DNA of 64,000 bases from Aralia elata. Its lineage: Eukaryota > Streptophyta > Magnoliopsida > Apiales > Araliaceae. Position 1 is the first letter of the stretch; each line of letters opens with the position of its first letter. This document shows, one piece after another, positions 63,530-64,000 of the stretch. The translations under genes and the position numbers were made by a program. The notes under the pieces were generated by a model that was not told where the DNA came from, ran no database searches, and saw only the letters and a program-made list of their open reading frames with translations. The DNA lies in the NCBI GenBank assembly GCA_034770075.1, contig CM068379.1, positions 26,969,506-27,033,505 on the forward strand. The letters are read 5' to 3'.

Positions 63530-64000
63530 ACTTGCACTAAAGCCAATCGCCATGGTATCTAATACCCATCTTCTCTAAGTGACGATCAAACTGCTCTTGG
63601 GTTAAAGCTTCAGTAAGTAGATCTGCAATGTTGTCTTGAGAGTCCACACGCTGCAGTGTGACATCTCCTCTTTCAATGATCTCTCTAATCAAACGAAACC
63701 GTCGCAACACGTGTTTGGATTTCTAATGAGACCTGGGTTCCTTAGCCTGTGCAACAGCTCAAGTGTTGTCACAGAATAAAGGTACGACTCCTCAAATGCT
63801 AGGAACCACTCCAAGTTCAGTTATGAACTTCTTCATCCAAACAGCTTCCTTTGCAGCTTCACTTACAGCTATGTACTATGCCTCTGTCACTGAATCAGTA
63901 ATTATTTGCTGCTTGGAACTTTTTCAACTCACTACGCCACCGTTTAAGGTAAACACATACCCTGAAACGGATTTACTGTCATCTTGGTCCGTTTGAAAAC
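63530..64000 (-). pseudogene. pol: Ty1/copia RNase H (L), partial
   Basis: Minus strand SKSVSGYVFTLNGGVVSWKS, ITDSVTEA, YIAVSEAAKEAVWMKKFI, VPLFCDNT, KSKHVLRRFRLIREIIERGD, VDSQDNIADLLTEALTQEQF: the copia-type RNase H with its conserved Glu-containing TEA and final Asp-containing NIAD. At least three nonsense codons (for example TEA-TAG-YIA). The rest of pol lies to the right of the window. Confidence 0.88.

Noticed and set aside
1..64000. tRNA, rRNA or organellar insertions
   Set aside because: Primer-binding sites resemble tRNA 3' ends but no complete tRNA cloverleaf or rRNA/organelle segment was noticed.

Overview
This is a stretch of nuclear plant DNA, almost certainly angiosperm. I found no host gene, tRNA, rRNA or bacterial signal. 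Every assignable segment is an LTR retrotransposon or solo LTR, all with plant-specific features: Athila, Tat and Tekay-type Ty3/gypsy lineages, Asp/Arg/Met-type primer sites, plant mobile-domain proteins and GT-AG introns. The window is one nested stack, and target-site duplications (TSDs) let most of it be peeled apart.

Elements, oldest to youngest. A = decayed Tat element on the minus strand (52282 to 61712, extending outside). B = Athila element on the minus strand, inserted in A; its 5' LTR is 51113-52281, its 3' end lies left of the window, and 1-52281 is B plus things inserted in B. K (LTR end, 1-511), C (624-30752), H (solo LTR, 30985-32297) and E (33357-49513) all sit inside B. D (2599-20914) sits inside C. 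F (34974-43242) sits inside an LTR of E, and G (37569-42893) sits inside F. I (53371-57087) sits in A, with J (54078-56865) inside I. L (Ty1/copia, 61713 to the right end) sits in the reverse transcriptase of A. Depth reaches five (A>B>E>F>G). TSDs: C AACTC, D GGAGA, F GTAAC, G GTTGC, I TTTAC, J AAGAA, all perfect; H CCGCT/CTGCT and E ACTGG/ATTGG with one mismatch each.

Layout. 1-511: solo-LTR end. 512-623, 30753-30984 and 32298-32793: three pieces of the broken env-like ORF of B. 624-30752: a nearly complete Athila element whose gag-pol frame is unbroken by frameshifts but holds four nonsense codons, with a downstream env-like ORF. 2599-20914: a Tat (Ogre/Retand-like) element with gag-pro, an intron, RT-RNaseH, a second (archaeal-type) RNaseH, integrase, two genes on the opposite strand and a 140-bp tandem array. 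33357-49513: a Tekay-like deletion derivative with gag and chromodomain remnants. 49514-52281: the 5' half of B. 52282-61712: A, with an opposite-strand, intron-containing gypsy-type transposase-like gene followed by fossil pol. 61713-64000: copia LTR and RNase H.

The most interesting signals are structural. (i) Nearly every LTR family here carries its own array of a short hairpin motif with different sequences but the same design; in G the stems vary by paired compensatory changes, and in C and D the same motif occurs both in the LTR and internally. (ii) A stem with an AGGA loop lies just before the 3' LTR in both Athila and Tekay lineages. (iii) Two Tat elements carry unrelated intron-containing genes on the antisense strand. 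(iv) Four related solo LTRs share a stem, a splice-acceptor-like site and a short Lys/Gly-rich reading frame. All coordinates and calls come from reading the sequence; no alignment or database search was run.
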